A stretch of DNA of 64,000 nucleotides, from contig NZ_FNWI01000004.1 in the NCBI RefSeq assembly GCF_900106855.1, positions 186,001 to 250,000 on the forward strand, given 5' to 3'. Positions 45,101 through 53,568 of this stretch are shown piece after piece. Position 1 is the first letter of the stretch, and every line of letters begins with the position of its first letter. A program made the position numbers and the translations under genes. The notes beneath the pieces are model-generated. The model was given only the letters and a program-made list of their open reading frames with translations. It had not been told where the DNA came from and searched no databases. The DNA comes from Varibaculum massiliense (GTDB taxonomy: Bacteria > Actinomycetota > Actinomycetes > Actinomycetales > Actinomycetaceae).

Positions 45101-47485
45101 TGCAACGTCATCTGCGGTTACGCCTTGCGGCAAATTAGCCTTGTCCAGCGAGTACTTAATACCTGAGGCAGGCGGAATGCTGCTATAGTCAGCGCCAGCT
45201 GCCTGCTGATTTTTAAATTTAGGTAACCCGGAACTGACCTTGGAGCCAGGATCTGCGGTTACCTCGTCATAGTTGGTGACGTACTGCTGCGCAAAGGTAC
45301 AGCCGTTAGCTTGCGCAGTTTGTCCACCGGGGGTCTCAGGGCATTTATCATTTTCATCTGCTACCCCATCACCATCTTTATCTTGAACAGATTTGATGAC
45401 GAAGGGTACCTTCGCTGATTCAGAAATTTTGATGGCTCCCCCGCTCTCTAATGGCTTGGAGTAAGTCATTTTAACCGGCACCGAAACGGTAGTACCTTCC
45501 TTACCGGTTGGGTTCTTCCAGGTAACTTTCCCAGTCTTAGCATCAATGGAAAAATCTTTCTCGTTGAGACCGATTTCCTCCATCCTGGTCTGGTCTAGCT
45601 CGAAGACCGGGTTATACCCGGCCGGTAATTCGGTGTCCTGTTCTACCTCATCGGTGGTTTTCTTATCGAAAGTAGGAGCCGCGGAAGTGGTTGCCACCCC
45701 AACCTCTGATTTGGTCTGCTGGTAGTTAGCATCGTAATCGGGAACCACTGCCAGGAAGGAGTCCGTACCCAGAACCACGGAATTTCCTTGCGCGTCTACC
45801 GTAGAGAGCACCGCGTTATAAACAGTGTTTTCCTTTAGATTTTCCGGAACTTTAAACGGGCAGGTTCTTAAGACCCCACTGTTATCAGCTTGCAGTTCGC
45901 AGCTTCCAACTGGGTTCTCATTAGGGTCGTACCAAGTAATTTGGTAGGTATTAGCATCAATTTTATTGGCGGGAGCCAGTCCCTTGGTCGAAGTCTTTAC
46001 CGTAGTTCCCGGGGTGGCAGCATGGGTACTGGTGTCATATTCCAGCACATCAAAATAGGTTTGCACCGGGATAAGCGCCAGGTTCAAATCATCCCACCGG
46101 TCATTGGAACCCGCGTAATTCGCGGTTACTCCAAAGGGGGAAAACATGGAAGACCCAGCGCGCGTGTCAAAGAAGTTGTTGCCCCGCCAAGGATCCATAT
46201 ATCCAATGCCATCTGGCTTATCAACCAAAGACAGGTTCAGGTAATCCCAATTCACATGCTTCTGGTCGTTCCTGTCCAAAACTCCCGTCCACGATCCAGT
46301 ATCGGGATCATCTGCAACTGTCCCACAAGTTTTGCCGGCAGGAACGCTCACGCAGCTACGGTCATTAGTTCCCCAGGTACCCTTAAACTGCAGAGTATAG
46401 GTGCCGTCGGCGCCGGTAGTGGTCTGCACAGTCTCTGCAATCCAGCTACAAGAGCCGGTATCTCGCGGGATTTGTTCCCGGATATATTTTTGCAGGTTAG
46501 CTTCGTCAGCCGCAGTCCAGCGGTCCTTTTCCAAAGTAGCAGCGGAAGATTTCCGGAATAAGTGATTATTAAAGACAGCGGTCTTATTGTCCGCATAATA
46601 TTTTTCAACTTGTTTTACGGCACAATCACTGAGGTAGGATGCCTGCACCTTCTGACCGCTAACTACTTTGTCATCCGCAGGGTTGTTTAAATCCATCCAA
46701 CGTGCCGAGCCTACGCCCTGCACCCAGTTCCAGAAAATTTTCCCCGAGATATGTCCGCCCTTGCTCTGGGAAAGCGCATTGTTGGTGTCTATGGATTTAC
46801 CCGTGGTGACCGCTAGATCTTGTTTTTCTACAAAGTAAGTGTCGGCGCCCTTGAGACCATACCTGTTGCCCCAGTAGGCATTACCGGTGGAGTCCTGCAC
46901 AAAACCGTCCGGAGAGGGACGCTGTCCGTAGCCCCAGAACTGGGTAAGTTTTTCGGGCTCGGGGTTAATTACCCAAATCTGAACTTTTTCGTTAAAGGTG
47001 CCTTTGGGATGCAAACCAACTTCGCCATCAAAGGTACGCTTTTCCCCGTTGACATCGGTGTAAGGCAACATTTTAATCGAAAAATCACCGTTGGCATCAG
47101 TGAGCCCCTTATAGATAGGAGAAGCCCACCTACCCTTGGACTTAGAGCCTTCCGTCCACTGGGCGTAGACAGTAACGCCTGCTAGCCCCTCTCCTAGCTC
47201 GGCGCTTCCAGAAATATTACTAGTATGAGGAATCGCAAATAGCTTCTTCACCGAGCCCGAGACAGCGTATGCCTCCTCGGTAGACTGAGAGGAATCGATA
47301 GCATCCTGGAATTTAGCTGGAGCCTCTGCGTAAGCTGGCAACGCGGATCCGCCGAATATCACTGCCACGATTCCTAATAAAACTAAAGAAAATCCGGCAC
47401 TAACGGCCGTTACTTTCTTGAGATTTCCGAGAAGCTTATCGCGGAAACTGCTGGTAGTAACGCGGGGCATTTGGTGATTATTCAT
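42173..47485 (-). CDS. Large cell-surface repeat protein with Rib/YPDG, putative-Ig and thrombospondin-3 repeats
   Basis: The 1770-residue protein starts with a long signal peptide (hydrophobic core VSAGFSLVLLGIVAVIF, cleavage after PAYAEA). An N-terminal domain of about 600 residues follows, with SdrD-like beta modules. The rest alternates Rib/YPDG-type repeats (pattern DPDTGAVT ... VTYPDG), three He_PIG/putative-Ig repeats (GLPDGLTFDPTTKQITG), and three thrombospondin type 3 calcium-binding-type segments (DKDGVDDSKDVCPGT). A Gly/Asn/Ser linker leads to LKRTG near residue 1738, a hydrophobic helix and RRSRN. LKRTG replaces the usual LPXTG. AGAGGGAATT precedes the ATG. The role is likely adhesion or a surface stalk. 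Confidence 0.85.
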   Translation of the reverse strand: MNNHQMPRVTTSSFRDKLLGNLKKVTAVSAGFSLVLLGIVAVIFGGSALPAYAEAPAKFQDAIDSSQSTEEAYAVSGSVKKLFAIPHTSNISGSAELGEGLAGVTVYAQWTEGSKSKGRWASPIYKGLTDANGDFSIKMLPYTDVNGEKRTFDGEVGLHPKGTFNEKVQIWVINPEPEKLTQFWGYGQRPSPDGFVQDSTGNAYWGNRYGLKGADTYFVEKQDLAVTTGKSIDTNNALSQSKGGHISGKIFWNWVQGVGSARWMDLNNPADDKVVSGQKVQASYLSDCAVKQVEKYYADNKTAVFNNHLFRKSSAATLEKDRWTAADEANLQKYIREQIPRDTGSCSWIAETVQTTTGADGTYTLQFKGTWGTNDRSCVSVPAGKTCGTVADDPDTGSWTGVLDRNDQKHVNWDYLNLSLVDKPDGIGYMDPWRGNNFFDTRAGSSMFSPFGVTANYAGSNDRWDDLNLALIPVQTYFDVLEYDTSTHAATPGTTVKTSTKGLAPANKIDANTYQITWYDPNENPVGSCELQADNSGVLRTCPFKVPENLKENTVYNAVLSTVDAQGNSVVLGTDSFLAVVPDYDANYQQTKSEVGVATTSAAPTFDKKTTDEVEQDTELPAGYNPVFELDQTRMEEIGLNEKDFSIDAKTGKVTWKNPTGKEGTTVSVPVKMTYSKPLESGGAIKISESAKVPFVIKSVQDKDGDGVADENDKCPETPGGQTAQANGCTFAQQYVTNYDEVTADPGSKVSSGLPKFKNQQAAGADYSSIPPASGIKYSLDKANLPQGVTADDVAVDAITGEVSWNIPAGTPASTYEIPVKVTYPNNSGTATVKVPFKVNQAAPPPAGSITQPGDQSGKVGEAITPITIEAENVKPGTLQVEGLPDGLTFDPTTKQITGTPTTASPSGDPSVVTIRAVGMDGREVTETFKYTVTPPDKPATIAPIADQSGTAGQLINPIPVEIANAAQAPTFEGLPEGLGYDPNTGQITGMVNPVDDAGNPLETSKTYPVTVKVKGQDGKIVSTSFSITINPAPKPDTDKDGVDDSKDVCPGTSAGLAVDNAGCAANQKLLPVYKSNKSAPGKTVKIQEPDYQNALSKEAITKPAGAKYALDEAHLPSGVKASDITVDTNTGAITWNVPKAQALGTIAIPVKVTFPDNGGSLLAYAQVSIDSLAKGNNPQYGEVAPIEKGANTTLAAPKNSDGSDLPAGTKYEKTSGPDWITVNPDTGAVTINPQADTPTGDYEAVIRVTYPDGTFDDVKVPVTVKPGPTDDDQDGVADIKDKCPDTPEGAKVDEQGCTERQRYAPEYDKDKEGVRGASPVTVPAPNFRDAVAKKVASPSGVTYKLGAGAPQGTSINPNTGAITWNIPADADLGTHEIPVIVTYQDGSSEQVSTKVKVTAQTESYGFKYKPQKDPIYGETEVVEQGSTKTTKPAVFTDEDGNEVSKPAGVTFTKAADMPDWVSVDEGTGAVTLKPGTDTNPQDYDIKVIAKYADGTEDTALLKVTVTQKPRQSAIITPVANQTGKQGQKHAPIPVKVENLGDGGTVTVTGLPQGMKYDPQAGAIVGTPSAPTNGAQTVTITAIGEDGTPVSATFTFTVNPADQNTVNDPKYPDAKAEKAGKKAEIPGPKNPDGSKLPTGTKYSKEDGPAWASVDPDTGAVTADIPANTKPGDYEVKVRVSYPDNTSDVTTLTIKVAESTAGNSGDNSGNGNSSTNKPGNTAGSAGKPGAAGNMGSHPLKRTGSTAQLALLAALLSTLTGGLLLYSRRSRN

Positions 47486-47889
47486 AGCTAATTCCCTCTG
47501 TTTGCTCAGCTAAAATCAAACTTCGTCGTTATAAATTAAGGTAAAGTTTGAGTACTGAGCCACTAACCTGACACTTTTTTAATAATTTACCCGATAACCT
47601 TGTAAAAAGGTAGCTAGGTTGCCCTAAGAAGTAGTTTCCCGCCATAACTCCGATCCCGGCTCCAGCGCTACCCACCAAAACTGAAAACTTCCCACCTAAG
47701 CTATCGGTGACGACATTCCCTTACGCGCCCATGACATCATAAAAATGCGTTGATAAAAGTCGGGAAAACAAGCACAGATGCAGGCAAAATTAGGAATACC
47801 ATGTGTCGGGAGCTGAATTCTTGCGCCTCCCCTAGCGGGAGCAAGCTTTCTCCTAGAAGATTAAGAGGAAACAGAGGAAAGGAATAGCT
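47486..47889. other. Gene-free divergent region between the surface protein and nitroreductase genes
   Basis: This 404-base gap holds both divergent promoters, but I cannot fix clear -35/-10 pairs. It contains a small hairpin around CTCCC-CTAGC-GGGAG near 47827-47841 and an AT-rich tract near 47575-47600. No small gene with a ribosome binding site was seen. Confidence 0.5.
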
Positions 47890-48459
47890 ATGAAGACCTT
47901 GGAACTTTTGCAGGATCGGCGCTCCCGATACCAGTTGGAGCGGAAAATACCCTTAAGCCACCAGGAACTGCTGGATTTGATTGATGAGGTAACCGCGCAG
48001 GTACCGGATGCTTTCAATATGCAGTCGCAACGGCTATTGGTAGTTACCGGTGAAAATCAGGACGCCCTCTGGAATAGAGTTTTCGAGGTTTTCGAAGGTA
48101 AAGTTCCGCGGGAAAAAATTGATTCTTTCCGGGCTGGTTACGGCACTATTCTCTACTTTTATGACCAGGAAGTCACCGAAGAAATGGCGGGCAAGTTCAC
48201 CGCCTATGCCGACAAGTTCCCGCATTGGGCAGCGCAATCCCTGGCCATGTTGCAATTTTCGCTGTGGGTAGCGCTCCGCGAGGCAGGAATTGGCGCTTCC
48301 CTGCAGCACTACAATCCGGTGATTGACCACGCGGTGAAGCAAATGTTCGACCTGCCCGAAACCTGGGTACTAGATGCGCAAATGCCGTTTGGCCTGGCCA
48401 GCGATGACCCCTCACCCAAGCAGCTGCAAGACATTCGCCAGCGGGTAATCCAACGCTAA
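47890..48459 (+). CDS. Nitroreductase-fold protein of the Frm2/HBN1-like group
   Basis: The 189-residue protein resembles the small FMN-dependent nitroreductases related to yeast Frm2/Hbn1. The N-terminal LQDRRSRYQLERKIPLSHQE carries the usual RRS phosphate-contact motif. FNMQSQRLLVVTGENQDALW and a late LPETWVLDAQMPFG segment, where a P-I/L-GYP-like stretch is expected, also fit the family. The substrate is unknown, and some relatives respond to oxidative stress. GGAAAGGAATAGCT precedes the ATG. It is a single gene on the plus strand. Confidence 0.75.
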   Translation: MKTLELLQDRRSRYQLERKIPLSHQELLDLIDEVTAQVPDAFNMQSQRLLVVTGENQDALWNRVFEVFEGKVPREKIDSFRAGYGTILYFYDQEVTEEMAGKFTAYADKFPHWAAQSLAMLQFSLWVALREAGIGASLQHYNPVIDHAVKQMFDLPETWVLDAQMPFGLASDDPSPKQLQDIRQRVIQR

Positions 48460-48544
48460 CGGAATACCCCAAGGTTCGTAACCAGAATTTCAGTATTGGA
48501 ATATCAGCATCTTCGGCACCCTCTTCGTTGATAGGGTGACGAAG

Positions 48545-49435
48545 ATGAATAAAACGAGTACGCGCGGGCTGGAGATACTGTTAGCTCTGGTGATGATGGC
48601 GCGTGGCACCTCGTTTATTTTCAGCAAACTTCTGCTAGAAACCATGAGCACCTTCAACGTTCTAGCGCTACGGTTTGGGATCGCTTTCCTGCTATTGGCA
48701 GCGCTATTTGCCCGCCGCCTCTATCGCGCCAGCCGGAAAGTGTGGATAGCGGGATTCCTGATTGGATTCCTATATTTCTTGGTGATGTCACTGGAACTAA
48801 CCGCTTTGACCATGGCAGATACTGGGCCAGTAGCGCTCACCGAACATACCAGCATCGTGATGGTGCCACTGGCAACTGCTGCTTTGGCGCGGATGCGTCC
48901 TAATCCCGTGATGTTGTTATCGGCTTTCCTGGCGGTTACCGGGGTGGGGATGCTGACGCTGCCCGGCGGGAATCTCTCGGCCGGGCTATTGATTGCCCTG
49001 CTGGGAGCCGTCTGCTACGCAGTAACTATCATCGTTACCGATCGAGTAACCCATAGCCCCGAGGAAGGGTTTACGGTCGGCATTATTCAGCTGGGTACGC
49101 TCGCGCTCCTAGCTGCTATCGCCAGTTTTTTCTTAGAATCCCCGCATTTGCCCTCCTCCCTCGCGCAATGGGGAATGTTAGCAGTGCTAGTGGTGGTGTG
49201 TACGGTTTTCGGTTTTACTTTCCAACCGGTTGCTCAGGCGCGGGTATCGGCAGAAATGACCGGACTACTATCAGCTTTAAATCCGGCGGTAGCAGCGGTA
49301 ATCGGGGCGTTCGTGTTACATGAACAGTTTGGCTGGCTGGGTGCACTCGCGGTTGCGTTGATCCTAGTTGCTATTACCCTCCCCAGCTGGCTGCGGATTC
49401 TCACCCCCAAAGCCGAAAAAGTTTCACCGCAGTAA
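48545..49435 (+). CDS. EamA/DMT-superfamily transporter
   Basis: This is a ten-helix drug/metabolite exporter of the EamA family, about 296 residues, with two internally repeated EamA domains. The N-terminal block MMARGTSFIFSKLLLETMS and the C-terminal GLLSALNPAVAAVIGAFVLH are family-typical. The substrate is unknown. The frame can start at GTG 48536, but an ATG at 48545 lies seven bases after TAGGGT, which I prefer as a leaderless start. It stands alone, convergent with the lactate permease gene. Confidence 0.85.
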   Translation: MNKTSTRGLEILLALVMMARGTSFIFSKLLLETMSTFNVLALRFGIAFLLLAALFARRLYRASRKVWIAGFLIGFLYFLVMSLELTALTMADTGPVALTEHTSIVMVPLATAALARMRPNPVMLLSAFLAVTGVGMLTLPGGNLSAGLLIALLGAVCYAVTIIVTDRVTHSPEEGFTVGIIQLGTLALLAAIASFFLESPHLPSSLAQWGMLAVLVVVCTVFGFTFQPVAQARVSAEMTGLLSALNPAVAAVIGAFVLHEQFGWLGALAVALILVAITLPSWLRILTPKAEKVSPQ

Positions 49436-49568
49436 CGCCCAGGGATAGCGATACGCACCCTCCCCTAATAGCTCCGATAACGCAATAGCTCCCCTTTATA
49501 TTGAGGACGAGGTTTCGGCTTAGCAGTAGCGGCGGCGGTGAAATATCAGCGATAAACCGCTACGGCAG

Positions 49569-51206
49569 CTAATGCAAGAGCAACATTCCGCCGGCGAAAC
49601 AGATAATTACTACGAAAAGTAGCAGGCCAAGTGACCAGCGAATAACTTCGCGTAACAGTTCGATTTCCTTTTCTGGCGCACCCATAGAGGCGGCCGCAAT
49701 CGCCAAGGATTGCGGAGCGATCAGTTTCCCAATCACTCCCCCGGCGGTATTGACTGCGACTGCGAAGGCTCCCGGCAATCCGATCTGCAGGGCGGTGGTT
49801 TCTTGGAGAGAAGCAAAAAGAGCGTTAGCGGAGGTGCTTGACCCTGAAATCGCAGTCCCCAAGTAGCCAATCAGCGGAGACAGCACCAGGAAGAAAGTTC
49901 CAGTGCTTGCCAGTAAGGTTCCGATGGTCAAGACCATACCGGATATATTCATCAGGTAGGCCAGCGCCATCACTTCCAAAATAGTGGCCGCCGAAAAACG
50001 CATAGAAAAAATGGCTGACCCCAATTCTTTGACTATTCGTTTAGCACCCAAGGGATATTGCCCTTCCTCATTCACCACGGTGAAAACAATCCCGGTAATA
50101 ATCGCGGAGGCCGCAATCAGGATTCCCGGTTGGGAAAGGGTGGGGATTACCACGGTACCGATATGCGATGCCACCTGGGGATTATCGGCGCTTGCTACCT
50201 TCCCAGCCAGTACCGGCCAGCTAACCTGCAGGTCAGTAGCGCTTAGAGTTTTCGCAAACAGCGGCACCATCCGCCCTAAAGACAAAACCGCAATCACCAA
50301 AGAATAGGGCAACACCGCCATCGCCACCCGCCCTATACGTAAATCAGTGGGCTTTTCAGTTACAAACTCTTCTGGAATAGGAGGGCGATAAATCAGCACC
50401 ATCAACCACACCACCAGGAAAGTTACTATCGGAGGGAGCACCCCACCTAACTCGAAGGACACAAAACGCAAGGTCAAGAACTGACCGATGCCTTCTATCA
50501 GCCCCATCACCAGAGCTAGGGGAAATAGTTGCCGAAAATTCTTCCTATCTATTAGCAGAATAAGGACGAAAGGAATCGCCAACGCCACCGCTGGTTCCGT
50601 CAAAGACACATATTTTGCAATCTCGGCCGCGTTTTCGTTTAAGTGATGCCCCCGCATGAGGGCGGCGGCAGTGGTAATCGGTACCCCGAAAGCCGCATAG
50701 GCTACGGGGGAAGTGTTTGCTACCAAAGCAATGACTGCGGCTTTTAGCGGCTTAAACCCCAGCCCCATCAGCAGAGCAGTCACAATTGCTACCGGCACCC
50801 CAAAGCCTGATAGCCCCTCGAGCAGCCCCCCAAAACATAGGGCAATCAGCATGGTTTGAATCCGCAAATCCCCGTTTCCTACCGCGGAGAAAACCTTCCG
50901 TAAATCAGTTTCCCGTCCAGTGGCCTGCATCAGGCGGTGCAGCCAGACCGCCGCAATCACAATCACAATGATGGGGATTAGCCCTTTCAAGGCACCTAGT
51001 AGGCTGGCAGAGATAGCCATGGTAACCGGCAGTTTGAAACCGGCTATAGCGACGATTAAACCCGTAGCTAGGGCAATTAAACCTGACAGATGCGAACGCA
51101 TCCGGAAAGCTCCCACCAGGACGAAAAATACCCCTATTGGTAGCGCTGCTACCAGGGCAGATAACCAGAGACGATCCCCAATCGCGGTAACGTCAGGTAC
51201 AAACAT
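49569..51206 (-). CDS. lctP: L-lactate permease
   Basis: LctP imports L-lactate (and glycolate in some bacteria) with protons. From the ATG at 51206 the protein has 545 residues with about twelve to fourteen membrane helices. Family blocks include LEGLSGFGVPVAIVTALL, VANTSPVAYAAFGVPI and SPLIGYLGTAISGSSTSAN. The open frame reaches 51278, but AAAGGAG sits six bases before the 51206 ATG and decides the start. There is no lactate utilisation operon adjacent. Confidence 0.92.
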   Translation of the reverse strand: MFVPDVTAIGDRLWLSALVAALPIGVFFVLVGAFRMRSHLSGLIALATGLIVAIAGFKLPVTMAISASLLGALKGLIPIIVIVIAAVWLHRLMQATGRETDLRKVFSAVGNGDLRIQTMLIALCFGGLLEGLSGFGVPVAIVTALLMGLGFKPLKAAVIALVANTSPVAYAAFGVPITTAAALMRGHHLNENAAEIAKYVSLTEPAVALAIPFVLILLIDRKNFRQLFPLALVMGLIEGIGQFLTLRFVSFELGGVLPPIVTFLVVWLMVLIYRPPIPEEFVTEKPTDLRIGRVAMAVLPYSLVIAVLSLGRMVPLFAKTLSATDLQVSWPVLAGKVASADNPQVASHIGTVVIPTLSQPGILIAASAIITGIVFTVVNEEGQYPLGAKRIVKELGSAIFSMRFSAATILEVMALAYLMNISGMVLTIGTLLASTGTFFLVLSPLIGYLGTAISGSSTSANALFASLQETTALQIGLPGAFAVAVNTAGGVIGKLIAPQSLAIAAASMGAPEKEIELLREVIRWSLGLLLFVVIICFAGGMLLLH

Positions 51207-51355
51207 TTTCTTGCTCCTTTGGGTGCTACTTTGTGATTTTAGCGACCAAATTCCGTGGCGGAAAAATAGCGGAGCCATTACCAGTAAAATATAACGCCCA
51301 CAGATTATTTTTTGCGGCGAGGCACTCCCCTCGCCCAGTACTCACACATCAACTA

Positions 51356-51421
51356 CCTGCCTCAACCAGCGCAAATAAGAATCTAGGTTGGCTAAGGCAG
51401 GCAGCCAACCGCAAGTTTTTT
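51356..51421 (+). promoter_or_regulatory. Candidate transcription attenuator in the leader of the potassium-uptake operon
   Basis: GGTTGGCT (51386-51393) pairs with AGCCAACC (51403-51410) and is followed by GCAAG and six T (51416-51421), a full intrinsic terminator. The same 5' half can instead pair upstream: CCTGCCTCAACC (51356-51367) is complementary to GGTTG (51386-51390) and AGGCAGG (51395-51401) with a four-base bulge. The two folds exclude each other, as in a terminator/antiterminator switch. It lies 125 bases before the potassium transporter start, on the same strand. The rest of the 339-base gap has no gene. Confidence 0.6.
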
Positions 51422-51545
51422 CACCCGGTATCCTGCTCACATACTGGACACTGGCGGGCAGGGAGCCTACCCGATTTGTTGCTGGGCAAGGTCGGCGATT
51501 TTGTTTAGTAAATAATGCTTGCACCCGCGGGGGTAGCTGCGTAAT

Positions 51546-52889
51546 ATGCACTTCGTGGCTAGAACACAACGCCATTATTTTAACTATGCGGCGGTTATCT
51601 TGTCCGGGTTCCTCATCGCCCTGCTGATAGGAACCTGCCTCTTGATGTTGCCCCTATCAACGGTGCATGTCGGGGGCCTGCCGCTACTTCCGGCCTTATT
51701 TACCGCCACCTCTGCCCTCTGCGTTACCGGCTTGACGATTGTTGATACCGCCACCTATTGGACCGATTTTGGCAAAGTCGTGATCTTGGTACTCATCCAG
51801 GTGGGCGGCTTCGGGGTAATGAGCTTTGCCGCCGTACTCGCCCAAGCGGTTATTCGTCGGGAAAGCCACAGCACTAATCTAGCCTCCGCCGCCGAACGCC
51901 GCAGCGTAACTGGCAGGATTAGCATCCTCCTGCGGCGGGTTCTGGGCGCTTCCCTCTTGATCGAGTTATTCACCGCCATTCCCCTGACGATTCGTTTTCT
52001 ATCCTTAGAGTATTCGTTTCCCCGCGCCCTCTGGCATGGAATTTTTCATGCAGTGTCGGCTTTTAATAACGCGGGATTTGCCCTCTATTCCGACAATCTC
52101 TCGTCCTTCGTCGGCGACTGGGGAATCTGCCTGCCCCTAATGGTGGCGATTATTATTGGAGGTCTAGGGTTCCCCGTCCTCTTCGAGCTGCGCACCTGCC
52201 CCCTCAAACCTTATAGTTGGTCTTTGCACTCGCGCATGGTGCTAGCCGGAAGCATAGGTCTGCTAGTATTTTCCTCCCTGGTGGTGACGGCTTTCGAGTG
52301 GCATAACCCCAAAACTCTGGGGAAACTTCCCAGCGGGGATGCGATTTTAGCTGGGATATTTCAAGCAGTCCAAACCCGCACCACCGGCTTTAACTCGATT
52401 GTTATCGGGCAAATGCACGAGTCCACCCTGTTTGCAATGGATACCTTCATGTTCATCGGAGCCGGACCGGCCGGTACCGCGGGGGGCATCAAGATCACCA
52501 CTATGTTTGCCCTGTTAGCTATCGTAGCGGCGGTTATTCGCGGTCGGCGGCAAGCCGTGGTCTTTGGTAAAAGCATCTCAGCTGACGTGGCACACCAAGC
52601 AGTAGCGGTAGTGGTACTGGCGTTTATCCTGGTAGCTACCGCCACCATTGCCATCCTGTTTTTAACCCATTTCACCTTGTCGGAAACCCTATTTGAAGTG
52701 CTTTCGGCATTTGGGACTGTGGGGTTATCAACCGGAATAACACCGCAACTTAACAATCCTTCGCAACTAATCCTGATAGCTTTAATGATTATTGGACGAC
52801 TAGGTCCGATTACGGTTGCTACCGCACTCGCCTTCGCACCTAGCGCCTCCACCATTTCCTTCCCGACAGAAAGGCCGATCATTGGTTAA
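51546..52889 (+). CDS. ktrB: KtrB/TrkH-type potassium transporter membrane subunit
   Basis: The protein forms the potassium-conducting membrane part of a Ktr system, driven by sodium or proton gradients. Its 447 residues and four M1-P-M2 repeats match KtrB. Visible filter regions include LFTATSALCVTGLTIVD, VSAFNNAGFAL, TGFNSIV and SAFGTVGLSTG, with the first glycines of each filter loop. The stop overlaps the ktrA start by 8 bases, so the two are co-translated. An attenuator-like structure lies in the leader. The start ATG at 51546 has no clear ribosome binding site. Confidence 0.9.
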   Translation: MHFVARTQRHYFNYAAVILSGFLIALLIGTCLLMLPLSTVHVGGLPLLPALFTATSALCVTGLTIVDTATYWTDFGKVVILVLIQVGGFGVMSFAAVLAQAVIRRESHSTNLASAAERRSVTGRISILLRRVLGASLLIELFTAIPLTIRFLSLEYSFPRALWHGIFHAVSAFNNAGFALYSDNLSSFVGDWGICLPLMVAIIIGGLGFPVLFELRTCPLKPYSWSLHSRMVLAGSIGLLVFSSLVVTAFEWHNPKTLGKLPSGDAILAGIFQAVQTRTTGFNSIVIGQMHESTLFAMDTFMFIGAGPAGTAGGIKITTMFALLAIVAAVIRGRRQAVVFGKSISADVAHQAVAVVVLAFILVATATIAILFLTHFTLSETLFEVLSAFGTVGLSTGITPQLNNPSQLILIALMIIGRLGPITVATALAFAPSASTISFPTERPIIG

Positions 52890-53550
52890 CTTCTCAAAAC
52901 CTACTTACGCGGTTCTGGGGTTAGGGCGCTTCGGCAGCGCGGTAGCCCGCGAACTGATGTCCGACTATGCGGTGGTTATCGGTATTGATTTAAACGAAAC
53001 GGTGGTAAACCGCAATAACGGTATCTTGAGCCAAGTGGCGCAAACCGATGCCACCGATATTGCGTCCATTACCGAGCTAGGGGTCGCCGATTGCGATGGC
53101 GTAGTAGTTGGTATCGGCGGTCCCCACGTAGAGGCCTCGATCCTGACCTGCTCCTTACTTACCGATATGGGGGTAAAAAACCTGTGGGCAAAATCCTCGG
53201 GAACTGCTCACGGCCGTATTTTGGAACAGATCGGGGTGCCTCATATTGTGCATCCCGAGGTGGCGATGGGGCGACGGGTAGCCCACTTGGTACGAGGGGT
53301 AAACCTGGACTACGTGGAACTATCTGCCGGAACCGCCATCGTAAGAACTATCCTTCCCCCGTCCGCGGTCGGGCCTCTCGATGAGGTCGATCTGTGGAAC
53401 CGGTATGGGGTAAAGATCGTGGCGGTGCTGCGGGAAAACCAATGGCAACCGGTACTGCAAGACATCGAACTTACCGAGGGAGACCAAGTACAAATTTACG
53501 GTAGCGCAAGGCAGGTAGAAAAGTTCGCCCGCCTCGCACCCCGCCCGTAG
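52882..53550 (+). CDS. ktrA: KtrA/TrkA-type potassium channel regulatory subunit (RCK)
   Basis: This is the cytoplasmic gating ring subunit that binds nucleotides and controls KtrB. The Rossmann motif LGLGRFGSAVA starts near residue 11, followed by the acidic GIDLNE at the end of strand 2. A C-terminal RCK_C domain (EVDLWNRYGVKIVAVLRENQ) completes the protein. Upstream in-frame codons reach 52816, but a TTG at 52882 gives 222 residues, the family's normal size, with AAAGG upstream and an 8-base overlap with ktrB, so I chose it. Confidence 0.9.
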   Translation: MVNFSKPTYAVLGLGRFGSAVARELMSDYAVVIGIDLNETVVNRNNGILSQVAQTDATDIASITELGVADCDGVVVGIGGPHVEASILTCSLLTDMGVKNLWAKSSGTAHGRILEQIGVPHIVHPEVAMGRRVAHLVRGVNLDYVELSAGTAIVRTILPPSAVGPLDEVDLWNRYGVKIVAVLRENQWQPVLQDIELTEGDQVQIYGSARQVEKFARLAPRP

Positions 53551-53568
53551 GTATTTTCTGGAGAACTA

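Noticed and set aside
47614-47632. Possible second iron box (CTAGGTTGCCCTAAG...) before the large surface-protein gene
   Set aside because: Only about 11 of 19 positions match the DtxR/IdeR consensus, and one arm is missing.
51316-51335. GGCGAGG/CCTCGCC hairpin in the lactate permease-ktrB gap as a terminator
   Set aside because: No T-run follows on either strand; the nearby T-run lies on the wrong side of the stem.
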